This document shows, piece by piece, positions 61,030 through 64,000 of a stretch of DNA of 64,000 nucleotides. The stretch lies in assembly GCA_009617715.1 (NCBI GenBank), contig VTFK01000364.1, positions 434,001-498,000 of the forward strand, given 5' to 3'. The stretch's first letter is position 1, and each line of letters opens with the position of its first letter. The DNA comes from Plectrocnemia conspersa (lineage: Eukaryota; Arthropoda; Insecta; Trichoptera; Polycentropodidae). Under the pieces are notes generated by a model, which made no database searches, had not been told where the DNA came from, and saw only the letters and a list, made by a program, of their open reading frames with translations. The position numbers and the translations under genes were made by a program.

Positions 61030-61100
61030 ATGGATCATTCACGGACATCATCCCTGCGCCAGCTTCTCAACCACTACCGGAGAAACACAATTTTTTAACA
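61030..61100 (+). repeat. Fragment of the LTR-like family
   Basis: It shares CC(T/C)GC(G/C)GCCAG(C/T)TTCTC-ACCAC and CGGAGAAA with 37225-37265. Confidence 0.5.
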
Positions 61101-61364
61101 TTTAGTTTTCAATTTTATCCATAAAAATGGCACGAGATAATAGTTCGGTGATTTTTTCGGATACTATTATTCCGGACAGGAATTTTCCGACACTGATTAT
61201 TCCGGATTTTTTTAACATTATATTAAAAAAATTAAGGGTAATATTTGGTTTAATAAAGCAATGCTGAATTAGTTTAATAAAGCAATCAATTTGAATTAAA
61301 TCTAATGAATCAATATTTTTACTTTGTGAAAAAACGCAAAAAAGACAATGTTGAGCTCGTCTTA

Positions 61365-62250
61365 ATTACTTTTTTCCATTATGAAAATGAAATTTTTGTC
61401 TAAGTTTGTTCAAAAGGATCTTTATAAAGCATACTAGTAGTGAAATGTAATAAAATGAATCTATTGCGTAACTTTAAACAACCTTTTTCTATTGTCTTGC
61501 CTAAATAGCATATTTCCAATACTACTATGTTGAAAATTGCTTTTTTGAAGTTATTATTTTATTATTTAAAGTAAAAGTTTAGCAATAAGTAACATAAAAT
61601 GAAAAGTTGCATTATGATGTAATATTTCAATATATTATTGAAAATGTGAAATTTTCGTAACAAAATTATAGTATTAGTTCTTAAAACTTATGATATTTAA
61701 CTTGAACTATTAAAATAAAATGTTTTTTTTAATCCATAAATCTATTTTTTTCCTAAATGGTAAAAAATGCTTTTATTGATATGCGTTAATCCTTCCGTCA
61801 AATTATTTATAGATCAGTTCAGTTGATGTACCCGACAGACAATCCCTTAAGCCATCGTGTATTATTCTTAGCAATATGATATGCCTCATATATGATTTTG
61901 CAAAATTCTTTCTCAGATTGATTTCCAGAACACATTATCGTAAAAAGAGATACCCTTTCAAGAAATGGAATAAATTCTAATAAAACCTGTTTCCAGTCGA
62001 TTTGGGCGTGACCACATAAAGCCAAATTCTATTTAGCTATCACTTTCAATTATTAGCTCCTAAAATTTATAATACCTAACTTAAAATAATTTCATAAAAA
62101 TTATAAAACTAATGAAAAACTACGTGGTTTAAAAAAAGGCCATTTAGGCAAGATAATAGAAAAAAAGTTTGAATTTTATTACATTTCACTACTATCATGT
62201 TTTATGACGATTCTTTCGCAAGGATTTAGAAAAAAAAATTCCACTTTCAA
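61365..62250. mobile_element. Element bounded by about 130-bp inverted repeats
   Basis: 61368-61520 and the reverse complement of 62120-62250 share TTTTTCCATTAT, TAGTAGTGAAATGTAATAAA and CTATT(G/A)TCTTGCCTAAAT. Between them a minus-strand frame (61819-62025, 68 codons) reads HAQIDWKQVLLEFIPFLERV and NQSEKEFCKIIYEAYHIAKN. It is less AT-biased than its surroundings and I do not recognise it. No target duplication could be fixed. Confidence 0.55.
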
Positions 62251-62259
62251 TAATGGAAA

Positions 62260-63420
62260 AAGGTAATTGAAACGTGGTCGAGGTTGTCATCCGCGTATTC
62301 TATACATCATAATACATGTAGTGAAAATAAATTTTGGACGCACATTTGGGAAAGCCTTTGTCAGTAAAAAACAATGCACAAATCAGAGAGTAACAATTTA
62401 GCACGTATTGAATCTGTGCACACAGCAATTTTTATTAATTTGAATTCATTTTCATAAAAATGTATTTAAATTAAATTTTCTTTTTTTATAGATTTCAACT
62501 AGTTAATAAAGATGACGCAGTTTGAAAGTCGAAAGGTTGACAAACGAAATGCGAGAAAGAAACACACGATATGCAAGCCCTTACATTTAAAAAGCCAAGA
62601 AATGTGCTTAATAAATCCGATTAAAATTTAAACAAAAATAATTTAATATTTTATTTTATTCAAGAAATAATTAAGAATCAACAAAATATATGTTAAAGGA
62701 TTAGCGGTCTGTACACATAGTATCTTAAAATAATATATTTTGGACATTAAGACTTTTACGTATACTTTAATATCTACACAAAACGGAGAGTAAAACGGAC
62801 TTACAAATTAAACCATTAAGCCAAATCTGACTAAGCCAGACGTTGTTCATTAATCATTCAATATGGATTAGTGGTTAGGTTGCTTAAACTGTCGTCATTG
62901 AAATCCCTTAGTGTGTTCAGAAATATGTTACTTAATATAAATACAATATACGAAATTCACTTAATAAACATCATACAAATATCTTAAATCTCTACACTCA
63001 TGATCGTATTTTTAGTCTAGGAAAATAAGCGATAACTTGCTAACTGTACTAAAGTCGTGGGAATATACGTAAGGTCGTGAGAGAATAATATTGTATATAT
63101 CCGCAATTTAGGCTACATGATTTCATTGAATAATATACACCACACCCACAAAATACCGTATATGTCTTAAAGGTTAATAGCTAATTGTAAAATCAAACTG
63201 TTAAATAACATAATTCTCTAAAGTGTTAAATTAATTTTAATCAACTAAAAGTAATTTTAAGTTTTGGACCCAACTATATTCACGAGATTTTAAAGCGCAA
63301 ATGGTAATTTTTCTGTATAAATTTCTGTGGGCATTTCAACCACCTGCACAATTTGTTATAGTTTAGAAGTCATTCTAACGGCCATGTAAACTACTCTTTG
63401 TGTAAAAGGATGCGCGGTAG
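62260..63420. other. AT-rich stretch, possible tRNA-like SINE trace, no gene
   Basis: ATTAGTGGTTAGGTTGCTTA at about 62868 resembles a Pol III A box, but no B box follows. Nothing else was recognised. Confidence 0.4.
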
Positions 63421-63426
63421 GCAACG

Positions 63427-63580
63427 CAATCTAATGCCTGTACTACACTCTCTGAAAGTTGTCCGAACCGAAGTTCAACTGAAGTTGGCCGAGGTCGCCG
63501 ACTTCCGAGTAGCAGCCACACTGCCACAAATTTCATATGCCGTCCGAACGGCGGCCGTGAATGACGTCCGTCAATGAGAC
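63427..63580 (+). repeat. Family A 5' end, copy 4
   Basis: ATGCCTGTACTACACTCTCT, then TTGTCCGAACCGAAG and GCCGTCCGAACGGCGGC, as in copies 1 and 3. It stops at GAGACGCGAAATTTG, where it joins the inverted copy of the hAT N-terminal region. Confidence 0.78.
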
Positions 63581-63911
63581 GCGAAATTTGTAATTATTTT
63601 TCTCAGTCTTAATAATTATTTCGACTAAATTTTTGATTTTTATGTGTTCCGGATTTTTCTTCTGTTGCAATAAATACTATAGCTTTCCTTAATTATATCA
63701 ATTACTTTGCCAAAACTATTAGTACTTTTCATTACTTTACGCTTAATTCAATTTTTAGATTTTAATTTTTCTCTTTTGTGCAACACTAATCACATTCCAT
63801 ACTATTTCTAGATTTGATTTTTTTAAATAAACACTTACACTACGCTATTTAAATATAACCAAACTTTAATTTGAATAAATTGTTTAAGTAAAATAAGTCC
63901 AATAAATTCTC
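63580..63911 (-). repeat. Inverted copy of the hAT N-terminal region
   Basis: The reverse complement aligns with 54170-54485 over about 310 bp (ATGAGAATT, GTTGGATTATATTTAAATAG-like, GAATTAAGCGTAAAG, CCGGAACACATAAAAATCAA). The two copies face each other across 9.1 kb. Confidence 0.82.
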
Positions 63912-64000
63912 ATGCCTGAACTACACTCTCTAGAAGTTGTCCGAACCGAAGCTACAACCAAAATCGGCCGTGACGTAGGACTTCGAGTAAGCGACCACAC
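63912..64000 (+). repeat. Family A 5' end, copy 5, cut by window end
   Basis: ATGCCTGAACTACACTCTCT, TTGTCCGAACCGAAG and GACTTCGAGTAAGCGACCAC match the reverse complement of 54080-54169. It runs off the window. Confidence 0.8.

Noticed and set aside
1..64000. CRISPR arrays, bacterial operons or phage-like modules
   Set aside because: No regularly spaced repeats, ribosome binding sites or gene-dense blocks are present; the window is eukaryotic.

Overview
This is a 64 kb piece of nuclear DNA from an animal, most likely an insect. It is AT-rich, its one recognisable gene has GT-AG introns and an animal-specific product, and the rest is dominated by decayed transposable elements of kinds common in arthropods (hAT, Tc1/mariner, pogo/Tigger, piggyBac, a jockey/CR1-like LINE, a GIY-YIG element, LTRs, a tRNA-derived SINE). 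There is no bacterial-style gene organisation, no operon, no CRISPR array and no rRNA. The order and species cannot be fixed from the sequence alone.

The only host gene I can support lies on the minus strand at 2107-6417. Six exons encode most of an alpha-1,3-mannosyl-glycoprotein 4-beta-N-acetylglucosaminyltransferase (MGAT4, GnT-IV), the Golgi enzyme that adds a beta-1,4 GlcNAc branch to the alpha-1,3 mannose arm of N-glycans. Exon phases join cleanly from 5111 down to the stop at 2107. The first visible exon (6243-6417, stem region) appears to carry a +1 frameshift. The exon for the short cytoplasmic tail and membrane anchor was not found and may lie anywhere upstream, that is at higher coordinates. 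The introns hold a LINE fragment, a GIY-YIG endonuclease relic and an almost perfect 33-bp-arm hairpin.

From 6.4 kb onward the window is a transposon graveyard with long AT-rich stretches in which I see no gene. The best-defined elements are: a hAT MITE at 934-1262 inside a LINE; a piggyBac transposase relic at 6480-7165; three copies of one internally deleted hAT family (9660-10322, 14685-15338, 49779-50457), each with a perfect 8-bp target duplication and a remnant of the transposase C-terminus; a 1539-bp hAT at 21244-22782 inserted in a mariner relic; a piggyBac-type element flanked by TTAA at 43541-45947, next to a Tc1 relic; and a 1113-bp hAT at 59444-60556. A further repeat family (called family A here; 18810, 30801, 53080, 63427, 63912) is repeatedly joined to the start of a TTF/ZMYM-like hAT transposase gene.

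Insertion order can be read directly. LINE, Tigger, LTR, Tc1 and mariner copies were already present when hAT and piggyBac elements jumped into them. Nothing in the window looks like a functional new defence or metabolic system. The most notable items are the MGAT4 frameshift, the nested insertions with exact target duplications, the template-switch-like scar at one hAT end (50433-50464), the long hairpins, and the inverted duplication linking 54.0-54.5 kb with 63.6-64.0 kb. All assignments rest on reading the sequence; no database search was run.
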